Shown here: positions 31,601-41,497 of the stretch, piece after piece
Layout of the letters: the number at the start of each line of letters is the position of its first letter
How positions within the stretch are numbered: position 1 is the first letter of the stretch
Source of the DNA: Dipteris shenzhenensis
Taxonomy: Eukaryota > Polypodiophyta > Polypodiopsida > Gleicheniales
Length of the DNA: 64,000 nucleotides
Assembly: GCA_047967505.1 (NCBI GenBank)
Contig: CM106539.1
Direction: 5' to 3' (one strand)
The notes under the pieces: model-generated
Told to the model about the DNA's origin: nothing
Database searches by the model: none
What the model saw: only the letters and a program-made list of their open reading frames with translations
Program-made: the position numbers and the translations under genes

Positions 31601-33162
31601 CAACTACTGCTGGAAGAGCATGAAGCTTCAAGTCCCCTCCATCGCAATGCAAATCACTATGAAAGGCCAGCAAAAAGTGCTGATCTTTTAATTAGTGTGA
31701 TGGAATTTTTGCTACCGCCTGGATGGGAAGTCACATTGTGCCGAATGGGACATCTGTTTGAAGCTCTTATCAGAAAAGGACACAATGTAAATATTATTGA
31801 GAGCCCTGCTTGCTTGGAATACCTTGATACCGTGGCTTCTCTCACAATAAAGTTTGATAAGAAAGGTCCGATCTCACATGAAGAGGATGACATAGAGCAG
31901 ATCATGTACGATGAGAGCAAGAAAGATGATGAAAATGATCAAAGCTCTGGATATAATAGTGAGGATACCAGCAATAGCAAGGAAGCAGAGGAAGATGGAT
32001 ATGACACTGACCTTGCCTCTGAAGGTTACATAAAAAGACCACGAAGATATGTAGAGGTATGAAGACTTATGTTTAATTTTCTTTATTCATTTAAAGGTCT
32101 TTTTAAATTTATAATTAATTTAAAATTTTGAATCTCATAATTATTTTATCCTTTTATAGGAGAAGGGAGAGGAGGAGGATGAGGAGGACATAGTTGGAGC
32201 AGAGAATCATGAAAGCTCATCTCAAGAAAGCAAAGCTGCTCTGGCTATCCATCGGATGACTCTAGAAAATAATCATACATTGCAGCAAATGGAGAAGTCA
32301 TTTCAAGTTAGGTTTCAAGTTCGAGAACAACCTCTTACTTTTATATTCGATGAAGAGGATATTTCAATCCTCATAAACTTCAAGAAAGAGGTCAATGACA
32401 AGGTTATAATAGCCATCCTCAGGTTTGACACAAACTTTTTACTGACTTTATGCTTTTGTATTTCCATTGGATCAAATGAACTAATATTCTTTTCTTTTTA
32501 TTGCAGTATGGTTTTACAACAGCTTCCGCTATATATACAAAGATGTGCATATATGGTCGATCCTCTTGTTTCTAGTGTACTTAGCAATAAGGAGAAGACC
32601 ATAGATGACATTTTTAAGTGGTTGCAACCTATTGATTTGACTGCGGCGCGAGTTATCTTTACCGCATATCACGAAGAGTGAGTATCAATCCCTACCTAGC
32701 TTATCTCTTACATTGTGGAGGATTATATCGAATAATAATTATTCTTAATTGATAATGCAGCTTGCATTGGAGCTTGGTAATTGTGGACATCTTAGCCAAG
32801 CAATGCTTCTTTGTCAATTCAATAGCATCTATCCATGGCAGTGTGTCAGAGTAAGTATAACCTACTTGTGTCATAATTATGTCAATGAGATGCATCCTAT
32901 GCAATACACACATTCATTTATGTTTTCTATTTTGATGTGTAGATCTGCTCGAAAGTTGGTAAGTGCTATAGATGCACTTATGCAAATGGAGGGTGACTTG
33001 GAAGATCAAATAGAGTATGTAACATGCCCTGCAGCGAAGCAGAATGATGACCACAGTTGTGGGTGGAGAGTTGGATATAACTGCTTCTTGCTCCTTGCTC
33101 AAATTTTTTATTTGAGAGGCGGTGAAACCTCATTGTCCACATATACAGACTTGCATCTGTAG
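28670..33162 (+). CDS. Methyltransferase-like and Ulp1 (C48) protease fusion
   Basis: Exons 28,670-32,056, 32,160-32,422, 32,507-32,677, 32,761-32,850 and 32,943-33,162 join in frame at GT-AG introns. The ATG at 28,670 directly follows an acceptor-like TACAG. Residues about 870-1045 follow the order of a beta-class amino-methyltransferase: a strand where DPPY would be (FFVYEIS, motif lost), NIVIFADKDD, then ERP at about 997-999 and VTLCRMGHLFEALIRKGHNV as a degraded SAM-binding loop with IIES. It is probably catalytically dead. After an acidic linker comes a Ulp1/SENP module: LHWSLVIVDI (His codon 32,765), FFVNSI (Asn where Asp is usual, 32,816), and KQNDDHSCGW (Gln 33,040, Cys 33,058). It could remove SUMO-like modifiers or cut a fusion. 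It ends at TAG 33,160-33,162, after which an in-frame second module follows. Confidence 0.7.
31280..31860 (+). other. Degenerate amino-methyltransferase-like domain
   Basis: This region of exon 1 resembles the N6-adenine/N4-cytosine methyltransferase fold in circularly permuted order: the motif IV strand first (the catalytic DPPY-type residues are missing), a middle part ending ETFFLCMKSPYND, then an (E)RP-containing helix and a motif-I-like strand-loop-helix with Gly but without the DPFxGxG pattern. The resemblance is pattern-based. A structure prediction would be decisive. Confidence 0.35.
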
Positions 33163-34432
33163 GCATTTATGTCATCTATCATTAAGGCATTTATTGATAA
33201 CGTGGTGGAGCATCCAGAGGAAACATTGGTTGCTACGCCCATAAGTTGTCCTGATGTAACCGCTGTATTGGACGAAATGGGGAGCTCTTCTGAGGTTAAG
33301 GTCATCATTAGCAAGCAACCTCGTGTTTTGACTTTTGGTAGCGAGGAAGTTACAATCCTCTCCGACCCTTTGAAAGAGGCTAATGACAAAGTCATGATGG
33401 CCATCCTCAGGTTTGATATGAACATCTCTTGACTTGATACTTCAATCATTTGATTCAATCTGCTTCTAACATTTGTTTATTTATTGCTGCAGTAGTACGG
33501 TTATATCTCATTTTCCTAGATCAGTACAGAATCGCGTCTGTATGCTCGATTCTCTTCTTTCAGCTGTACTTAGTGATACCAAGAAGACAGTAGATGATGT
33601 TTGTTCAATTCTACAACCTTTAGACTTGGATGGCATACTACTTGTCTTTATGCCATACTATGAGAAGTAAGTATGGTGTCAATCTTTCTTTTACTCTCTT
33701 ATTTACAATATTGTGTCAATTAATACTTAATATTGTGATAAATCTTATCGCTCTTTATTGGTGATGTAGTTCACATTGGAGCCTTATAGTATGGGACCTT
33801 GATGACAACCATTGTTGGTTTGTCAGCTCAATTACAGGCTTTCACGGGGTGTTCAAGTAAGTGTTCTTTTATCATATCATTATGAACATGCATCAAGTTA
33901 CTATTTACTACACAAATTTACTTTGTCATATGTCATGATGGACAGGTCTGCAAACAAGTTAGTTTCTGCGATTATGAAAATCAGGGAGCATCAAGACCAA
34001 CCAAATTTCCAGACACGCCTCGCAGTGGACCAAAAGGACATGTTTAGTAGTGGGTGGAGAATTGCGTACAACTTCATGTTGTATCTCAATGACATTTTTG
34101 AACATGTCTCCATAGAAGCATATACCAAGCTCGAGCTACAAGATTTTGTGGCTAAGACTGTTCACTATCTAACTGCTATCATTGGGAAACAACATGATGG
34201 ACTCAATGAAGAACCACTTGAATTAGAGACTCAATGCATTCTTCCTACACAAGAAGTGGAGACTCAATGTGCATCTACAACATCACATCTTGTAAAGGAG
34301 GAAGAGATTAAGTCTATCCCGATTGCACCAGAAGTAGAATCTCAATGTACACCATCCACACAAGTAGAGACTCAATGTACTCTTAGAGAATCACAGCCTC
34401 AAGAGAACTCATCAGACTCTATTCAGTTCTAA
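33163..34432 (+). pseudogene. Second Ulp1-like module, active site lost
   Basis: This region continues in frame after TAG 33,160-33,162 and has the same exon layout as the first module: 33,163-33,410, 33,493-33,666, 33,770-33,856 and 33,946-34,432, with identical intron phases. Aligned residues include ILRF/ILS..., SHWSLIVWDL (His codon 33,774), FVSSI (Ser where the first module has Asn, 33,825) and VDQKDMFSSGW (Gln 34,031, and Ser at 34,049 in place of the catalytic Cys). The protein would end in four to five E(T/S)QC repeats. It either belonged to one long fusion before a CAG or CAA to TAG mutation, or is read at low level by readthrough. It could act only as a binding module. Confidence 0.7.
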
Positions 34433-34717
34433 AACATGTAGAAAGAAACATGAGTCCTTGAAGATTTTTATCTTGTTTGTATCGATTAATGATAGTGTTT
34501 TTAAAACTTATGTTAAATGTTGCAATACATTAGGATATTTTATGATATTTTTTCATTACAATACATTAGGTTTTACTTTTTTGAAAGTCTAATTTATTAT
34601 GTACAATACATTAGGTTTTACTTTTTTGAAAGTCTAATTCATTCTTATGTTCCATCACTTTATTTTATAGATTTCAATGTACTCAAAATCTATCATTTAT
34701 TATGTACAGCAAGTATC
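34433..34717. other. 3' UTR of fusion gene with short repeats
   Basis: AT-rich sequence with the unit CAATACATTAGGTTTTACTT twice (about 34,558 and 34,602). No coding signal is seen. Confidence 0.5.
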
Positions 34718-35784
34718 TCATGATGAGATTCTATTAATTATATCATTCTTGTGTTCCATCATTTTACTTTATAGATTTCAATGTACTATCACTATCTTAT
34801 ATGTCTCAAATGACTCCCATTACGGTCTTGCATCCCATCATTTTATTTTATAATGTCTCGCATTACAATCTTGCATCTAGTCATCTCGCATTACGGTCTT
34901 GCATCTGTAGTTCTATAAATTCCCTAGTAGTCGTTCATCTTCTATATCTCACCCGCAGCAGACACTTCTTGCACTTTGCTCTTCATGATGAGATTCTATT
35001 AATTATATCATTCCTGTGTTCCATCATTTTACTTTATAGATTTCAATGTACTATCACTATCTTATATGTCTCAAATGTCTCCCATTACGGTCTTGCATCC
35101 CATCATTTTATTTTATAGTGTCTCGCATTACGATCTTGCATCTAGTCATCTCGCATTACGGTCTTGCATCTGTAGTTCTATAAATTCCCTAGTAGTCGTT
35201 CATCTTCTATATCTCACCCGCTCCTCTCCTCAAGCTTGCTCCTTCCTCTCCTCAAGCTTGCTCCTTCCATCTTGCCCACTAGTAGTCGTTCATCTTCTAT
35301 ATCTCACCCGCAGCAGACACTTCTTCCACTTTGCTCTTCTTACCTTACTCCTCTCCTCAAGCTTGCTCCTTCCTCTCCTCAAGCTTGCTCCTTCCATCTT
35401 GCCCGCAGCCTTGCCTCCTCTTCTCAAGCATACTCCTTTCATCTTGCCTTATCTCCTCTAGTTACCTTCCTCACTCTCGTTACCTTCCTCACCTCGTTCG
35501 TCTTCTATATCTTTCCTCACTCTCTTCCTCACTCTCGTTACCTTCCTCACCTCGTTAGTCTTTTATATCTTTCCTCACTCTCGTTACCTTCCTCACCTCG
35601 TTCATCTTCTATATCTCACCCGCAGCAAAAACTTCTTCCACTTTACTCTTCTTACCTTACTCCTCTCCACACTTCTTCCACTTTACTCTTCTTACCTTAC
35701 TCCTCTCCTCAAGCTTGCTCCTTCCATCTTGCCCGCAGCCTTACCTCCTCTTCTCAAGCATACTCCTTTCATCTTGCAGCCATT
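34718..35784 (+). promoter_or_regulatory. Duplicated promoter-like region before small ORF
   Basis: A roughly 266-bp unit occurs twice (34,718-34,965 and 34,984-35,222). Each unit ends in TTCTATAAATTCCCTAGTAG, a TATA-like box, followed by TCGTTCATCTTCTATATCTC. The C/T-rich remainder to 35,784 is built from repeats such as CTCCTCAAGCTTGCTCCTTC and CTCGTTACCTTCCTCAC and could be a long pyrimidine-rich leader. The ATG of the 144-aa ORF follows at 35,785. Confidence 0.5.
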
Positions 35785-36219
35785 ATGGATCTTTTTAAGG
35801 TAATCGATTCTGTCGAGCAAGCCATTAGCAGCCTCAAAGAATGGATTGCCGAGAACCAAGGAAAGAGAGAGGAGAGAAAGCAAAATCCAGCTCCATTAAC
35901 CCAGTACGAGAAGGATGACTTTGCTTGTCAGAAGGGCCTAGAGAAGGAAGAGGAAAGAAAAATAAGTATGGCTACTACTGAAATAGATAAATTGCAGTCA
36001 TATAGGAGAGAGTTGATAGACTTTCAAAGTGAGATATCTTCGCGTGTGGCTCGTTATGGAAGATTTTCCCCCGAGGAAGCGCAAGCCATTCGGAATAAAC
36101 AAAGTGTTATGCAAGAGAAAATTCATCAATCCTTACTTCTCTTCTATAATTTTAACTACATCGATGAGGATGAGATGAGCTCAGCTCTTGAATGGGTTGA
36201 ATTTAGGCTAAGGACTTGA
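35785..36219 (+). CDS. Small charged coiled-coil protein, 144 aa
   Basis: The ORF starts MDLFKVIDSVEQAISSLKEW and is rich in Glu, Lys and Arg, with helical heptad character in two stretches (about residues 5-30 and 50-90). It ends SALEWVEFRLRT. No known domain is recognised. The uninterrupted frame, a normal ATG, an upstream repeated TATA-containing region and its position inside the transposon near the right terminus support a third element gene. A DNA- or transposase-binding accessory role is possible but not shown. Upstream in-frame sequence is pyrimidine repeat and is unlikely to be coding. Confidence 0.5.
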   Translation: MDLFKVIDSVEQAISSLKEWIAENQGKREERKQNPAPLTQYEKDDFACQKGLEKEEERKISMATTEIDKLQSYRRELIDFQSEISSRVARYGRFSPEEAQAIRNKQSVMQEKIHQSLLLFYNFNYIDEDEMSSALEWVEFRLRT

Positions 36220-36735
36220 AAATAGAAAATTCATCAAATTGAATGGCTGTAGTCTTGAAAATAAATTTGCCTTCCACTGAGAGTCTTATTGTAACTTTTG
36301 GTGTAATTTGCCTTCCAATGAGAGTCTTATTGTAACTTTTGGTGTTTTTAAACACCTAAATTATAAATATTGTGAGAGTTTGCTACTTCCACTTGTAACT
36401 TTTGAAAGTGTTTCCTAAACACTATTATAAATATAAAGTGAGTTTACAATTAATGGACCACTCTTTTTTGTGTAACTTATCTCAGGCTTAACTTTTGAAG
36501 GTGTTTATTAACACCATTAAATATTAAGAGAGTTTACAACAACGTAATCTTATTTGTTCATGTAACTTATCTAGATTGCGTTAAATTTTATAATTTTAGT
36601 TTCATGTCCTTAAAAAATATATAAAAAAATGCTTGTTTTTATGTTTTTATATGTGCTTTGAAGATTGGGTTTTTCTTAAATTTTATCTGAAAACTAGTCC
36701 AAAAGTATATGTAAAAATGAATTTGTACATTGACA
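36220..36735. other. Right subterminal region
   Basis: AT-rich sequence with direct repeats (GAGAGTCTTATTGTAACTTT at about 36,278 and 36,317) and the inner inverted block 36,696-36,707. It holds the 3' UTR of the 144-aa ORF and presumably transposase recognition sequence. Confidence 0.55.
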
Positions 36736-36756
36736 AGTCCAAAATTAATGAAATAA
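36736..36756 (-). repeat. Right terminal inverted repeat
   Basis: These 21 bases are the exact inverted match of 17,441-17,461. The next bases (GTG) make the outer edge read CACTTATTTC on the minus strand, against CATTATTTC on the left, so the boundary could extend two or three bases further. Confidence 0.9.
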
Positions 36757-38012
36757 GTGTTAGAAGATTGTGAAGGTGATGCTCAAGCTATTCGCACGGT
36801 CATCATGATCATATCCTTTATGTTTGCACTCTTGAATATGTTGGTGAATCGACAATGCCAGCAGCAGTCACAATGATGGATTGGGGATTGTTACAGGCAC
36901 TAGCAGCTTGGTGTGAACATACATATGTATGGGGTTATGACCCGCAACATCAATGGTTCGCTCTACTACCTGACTTTCATCGATGACTACAACAAATATT
37001 TGTTCGGTCGACTTTTTGAAAGCGAAATCTGAATTCTTTTCTAGATTTCAAGAATTCAAAGCCATGGTTGAGAACCAAACAGGAAGAAAGATCAAAGTCA
37101 TGAAATCACACAGCGGAGGTGAATACATGTCTTTAGCATTATGAACTTTTGTAGAAGTAATGCATTTGAATACAATTCACATCTGTAAATACTCCTCAGA
37201 AGAATGTAAGAGCTAAAAGAAAGAATGGTACTTTGGAAGACAGTGCTAGAGCAATGCTCAGTGAGAAGCAACTTCCGAATCACTACTTGCTTAATTGACT
37301 TCTGACCAAACTGATTCATGGTATGACACCTTGTGAAGCATTCACTAGAAACAAGCCACACATTGGGCATCTCCGCATGTTTGTTTGCATAGTATATGCC
37401 CACATACATGACGATCATTGGTCACTGTAGAAAGTTGGATGTGAAGTCACATAAATGCATCATGGTTGGCTATAGTGAAGAAAGAAAAGCATACAAGTTG
37501 TATGATCCCATCAACCAAAAGGTCATTATCTCTAGAGATGTAATTCTTCATGAGGAATTAGATTTCAAAACCTCAAATTCAGTGGAGATAGACACACCAA
37601 TTATGCAATCACCTACAAAAAAGCTTGATCAAGAAGAGCAAGAACTGCCAGAGACAACCTCAAAAGTGCAGCAACTCAGATGGTCTACTAGGGAAAGAAA
37701 ACAACCAGCCAGATTACCATATGCTCAGAAAGGCAAAGCAATTCAGGTTGACTACCATCATGGCTATAGAAGAGCCAGTGTACTGTGAAGACGTAGATGA
37801 CAAGCCAGAATGGCAAATTGCTATGAATGAAGAAATGGAAGCTTTGTACAAGAACAATACTTGGGAGGTATGCGACCTTCCACTAGGAAAGAAGGCCATA
37901 GCAAACAAATGGGTTTACAAATTAAAGTACAATCCAGATGGAAGCATTGAAAGATACTAAGCCAAACTAGTTGCAAAATGATTTGCACAATAATATGGTC
38001 AGGATTATGATG
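36757..38012 (+). pseudogene. Ty1/copia integrase and start of RT, copy A
   Basis: Fragments in shifting frames read LTFIDDYNKYLF, KAKSEFFSRFQEFKAMVENQ, SGGEYMSL, HKCIMVGYSEERKAYKLYDP and ISRDVILHEE (integrase), then PEWQIAMNEEMEALYKNNTW and KKAIANKWVYKLKYNPDG (start of reverse transcriptase). Stops and frameshifts are frequent. Homology to copy B ends at about 38,012 (GATTATGATG), where copy A joins unrelated sequence. This is the right-hand continuation of the duplicated block. Confidence 0.85.
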
Positions 38013-38990
38013 ATGCAGCCATGGCTCCTAATTGATCTCTCACCCCTACTCAGAAAATCCCACACCAAATCCCAATTGTGGAGAAGATTGTAGACATCCC
38101 AAATCTAGAGGAGATGGAATCAGATGACGAACCACCACTTCCACCACAGAAAAAGCAGATGCTCACTGCAAGCTTCGCCAGTGTCAAGGTATCGTGGGAC
38201 TTGTCAAAGCATCAAAAATGGCTGAAAAAGATTGGCTTTTGCAGTATGCTAGCTTGCCTTCGGCATCATGGAAGGCTTCCCCGCATGTTCTCACACAATA
38301 CAAAAGTTTCCAATGCACTGGAGGTATGCTTGCTAGGAATATCATGCTTTCCCTTGAGATTATTGCATAGGTTTTTCAGCTTCCTATCATAAATGAGGAG
38401 GTTGTCTACAAAAAAAGATGTCGAATCTGACATGCAGAAGGAGTTCAGCCCCCCAGAGACACAAAAGAACTACTTTTTCATCAATAATGTACAAGATACG
38501 ACAACAATTTGTTTGGTATCTCGAACAAATGTAGCTACTTTTCGTTAAGACTAATACTATGAGCAAAGATTCTTACGCTCAATGCAGCTGAGAAGGGAAC
38601 CAAGATTTCATGGGGGCACATCTACTGCTCTCACAACTAATGATCGAAATTGCCAAAAAAGACTTGAGCTTCTCTAATGCTCATTCAAAGATAGGGCCGT
38701 TCATTGCAGCATTATTTGAATTTGCTAGTCGAATGGATGCAAAGGGCTCGAAGGTAGTCCAACACTACAATAAAGAGTACACAAAAGCAAATCATGATAA
38801 AAGGCATGAGGAGGACAAGGCAAAGAGACATGCTGCAAGTGCTAGAAGATGCCCACTACTCCAAGGAGGAAGCCACTATGGCTATCTATAGCCAATCCTT
38901 GGCAGAACATCTATGGGATATGCCTCTTGTAGGAGAAGAGTTGCTAGCCATGCCTTCATAGCCAAAATCTTCCAAAACGATCAAGTTAAA
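38013..38990 (+). pseudogene. Degenerate unrecognised coding remnant
   Basis: Overlapping frames show protein-like sequence (for example KMAEKDWLLQYASLPSASW and MIEIAKKDLSFSNAHSKIGP) broken by stops and shifts. No family is recognised. It may be the first half of the coiled-coil pseudogene that continues at 39,613, split by the inverted CACTA fragment between them. Confidence 0.35.
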
Positions 38991-39612
38991 ACTTCGGTTG
39001 AAATTTGTACTTCAAAAGCCACACACTCCAAAACGTTTAGTTCACAAGGCATTAATTGATAGAACGTTGCACAAGAAAATTGAAAGCCAAAAGAATAAAA
39101 AGAGTATATCAATTCATAGCTCAAAAAGTGCTTGTATGTACATACAGCACGAAGCTAAGCCACGTCCTATGGCTTCAAGTACCAAAAATAAGAGGAGTGT
39201 ATATACAAGAGGCATGAAGCCAAGCCAGTGGCTTTAAGTATAAAAAAGAGTAGCTAGCACTACTTCTACGACTAATCTAAGTTCTCCATGTCCTTGCTCC
39301 CTTCTACGCTCCCTTCTGCACTCCCTTCTCCACCTCCTTCCTCATCTTCTTCCTCGTCTTCTTGTGCAAGGCCTGTAAACAAGGGACAACATATATTAAT
39401 GTATGAAAAATCAAATCTTTACTTATAATATTGACATTATTTAATTACTTTCAAATACCTCGGGGGGCGCTCCAATAGCCCGCCGGATATACTGCTCCTC
39501 AGTATTCAACCCGTCATTATAGAAGTGCTTCGATGTATCTCCTCTGCGATGGTGGTGGTGGTAGGCTGTCTCGATAGGAGTAGGGTACCTGCCCACGATA
39601 TCAAGCTGCAAG
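38990..39612 (-). pseudogene. Inverted, diverged copy of CACTA 3' end
   Basis: The reverse complement matches about 725-1,290 of the CACTA region: the WAPGAPP/GALE-type exon end near 39,470, the EEDEEE and GSKEGS-like tail near 39,300-39,360, and the downstream sequence to 39,040. It is more diverged than copies A and B are from each other, so it comes from a different, older CACTA copy. Confidence 0.75.
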
Positions 39613-40479
39613 ATGACACAATTTGCAGTTACAACACCTTCCAGGAGCTCCTTTGAAGCATTCTCCCTTGTTCACAACATGATCGACATGCAGGCATCCC
39701 CAAAACAGAATCAGAAGAGTTTGACTACAGAAGGAATACATGCCAGCATGGAGCTAGAACATGCACTCAAAGTTTTACAGGACTATGTTGATGAATGGAT
39801 AAAATTTCAGCTATAGCTGAAACAGCAAGTACAAGAATCAACAAAGGATAAAAAAGCTAGACACGAATACATGCTGAAGCAGGCCAATATGCAGAAAAAG
39901 CTAGATGCCACACAGTTGCAGCTAGAGGAAGTCAAAATGGAATATGCACAGTACAGAACTATGCAGGAGAAACAAGTCTCCAAACTCACTACCCAGGTCA
40001 GAGTCCAAAAAGAATGCTTACCCACTGTTACAACTTGGTTGGAAGAAATGAAGGCAAAAAGTTTTCTACAGTTGGATCGAATGGGTGCAACCCATTTTGA
40101 CTTGAACATTGAGAACTTGATACTCAAGGAACAGATAAATTCCTTAGAAGGAGTTGATCAAAAACTAAGGGAAATGGTAGAGGAGGTTGATGGTATTTTT
40201 TAAAGCTCCTCTGATCTCATAGATATGAAGGCACAGCTGGCAAAGACATCTCACGACCTGTGGTCCTATCTCAAAAAATGCTTGTTTATTATTGCACAGC
40301 AACCTTATGAGGCATTTGTATATGCTACTTATGCCTTTGAAATCATGGCACAGGAATATGAGTGTGAGAGAGATCGAGAGCGATTGAGTGTCCTTTCACT
40401 TCCATTGAGGGATAGAGATTTTCCATCCATAGGATTTCCGTTCATCTCCTTTGAGAGTTTGTGTGAAGTTAATGAGTGA
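39613..40479 (+). pseudogene. Coiled-coil protein pseudogene
   Basis: A single frame of about 289 codons is interrupted by TAG (39,814-39,816) and TAA (40,201-40,203). The middle (about 39,830-40,190) is strongly helical and charged (KKARHEYMLKQANMQKKLDA, QLQLEEVKMEYAQYRTMQEK), typical of a coiled coil. No known family is recognised. Both stops are the only breaks, so decay looks recent or the annotation is missing introns. Confidence 0.4.
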
Positions 40480-41078
40480 TTCCTTTGTGAGAGAGATTGA
40501 GAGTTTTGGAAGAGAGATTTAGATAGGTATGTTTTTATTTGTGACTAAGAGAGCATTGTGTGAGTGTTCATTCCTTCATGAATTGTTGCTAATCTCTGTG
40601 GGAGAATTGTAGTTTGAGAATTCCATCCATTGCTGTAAGATCAACCTCTACAACAAGTCTTGAGTGCTCTTTTTTCTGAGTGAGTGAGGATTGGAGAGGC
40701 TCAACAAAGCAACATCGACTCGACCTCAAGGCCATCCATAGCAAGGGTGACTCACCTAAGCATAGGGCACTCTGCTCCATCTATGCTCCTTTGCAACAAA
40801 GAAGAGAGTATTGTTAAAAGAGAGATTGCATCATTTTACACTCTGACAAGACACATGCATTCTTTAAAAGGAGCATTCACGAGTGACAACAAGCTTAGTG
40901 TTTGAAGTCCATGATTGGCATAAGTTCTTACACGTACTCTTTTTTTATAATTGTGTTCAAATCTTCAAATTAGTTTACAATGACTCTTATTAGAATGATT
41001 TTTTATTAGTAAATTTTAAATGCATATTTATATTTTATTCTTCCCTAGGGTTTTTAACAGAGGATGGACAAAGTGCAA
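40480..41078. other. No gene recognised
   Basis: GAGAGA-containing spacer with one short frame (40,684-40,905) lacking any domain. Confidence 0.4.
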
Positions 41079-41086
41079 TATATAAG

Positions 41087-41333
41087 CTCGGGGGGGTCAC
41101 TCATCATATGTAACCCTATCACGTGAGTTCGACAAAAGGATATTTTTTATTCCTAAAATTTACAGAAATAAATATACATAAGGGACTATTTAAAATAGTT
41201 TTGGAAAAAATTTACAGATTTGTATGGAAAAGGGGTACATTTTATTAATGAAAAAACTTACAGATAAGGGATTTTAAATATAGGCCTTGAACGCACGTGA
41301 TATAGAGGGTTTATACATAGTGACCCCCCCGAG
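41087..41333. mobile_element. MITE with 8-bp target-site duplication
   Basis: The 247-bp element has imperfect terminal inverted repeats of about 45 bp beginning CTCGGGGGGGTCACT on both sides and sharing AACCCT and TCACGTG blocks. It is flanked by perfect direct repeats TATATAAG at 41,079-41,086 and 41,334-41,341. It has no coding capacity. An 8-bp duplication fits hAT-like and some other superfamilies. The G-run terminus does not match a family I can name. Confidence 0.9.
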
Positions 41334-41497
41334 TATATAAGATGATTGGAGTTGTAAAGTCTGATTATATATCTCTCAACTTTATTAAAATACCTTATGT
41401 ATTTGATTTGTGATTACAAGATATATATGTATATCTTGATTGTTCAAGAGTATTTTTTAATTGTGCCACATTTATCTCATCTACTAAGGAGATTTCT

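Larger units (their letters stand above)
17441..36756. mobile_element. Giant DNA transposon, 19.3 kb
   Basis: The element is bounded by perfect 21-bp terminal inverted repeats (17,441-17,461 and 36,736-36,756) and interrupts the duplicated block: the left flank aligns to copy B up to about 62,397 and the right flank resumes at about 62,420. It encodes a DUF7869-like transposase (minus), a methyltransferase-like/Ulp1 fusion gene (plus) and a small coiled-coil ORF (plus), around a repeat-rich intergenic region with telomere-type, G-rich and palindromic arrays. The first bases of the element could belong to the target: TTA...TAA at the two edges allows a TA duplication, and no longer target duplication is seen. 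Ulp1-like proteases are known passengers of plant Mutator-like and other DNA transposons. This gene combination is not one I know from a named family. Confidence 0.85.

Noticed and set aside
36736-36760. CACTA-type terminus for the giant element, because the right end reads CACTTATTTC
   Set aside because: The left end reads CATTATTTC, no 3-bp target duplication is present, and the transposase is not TNP2-like.
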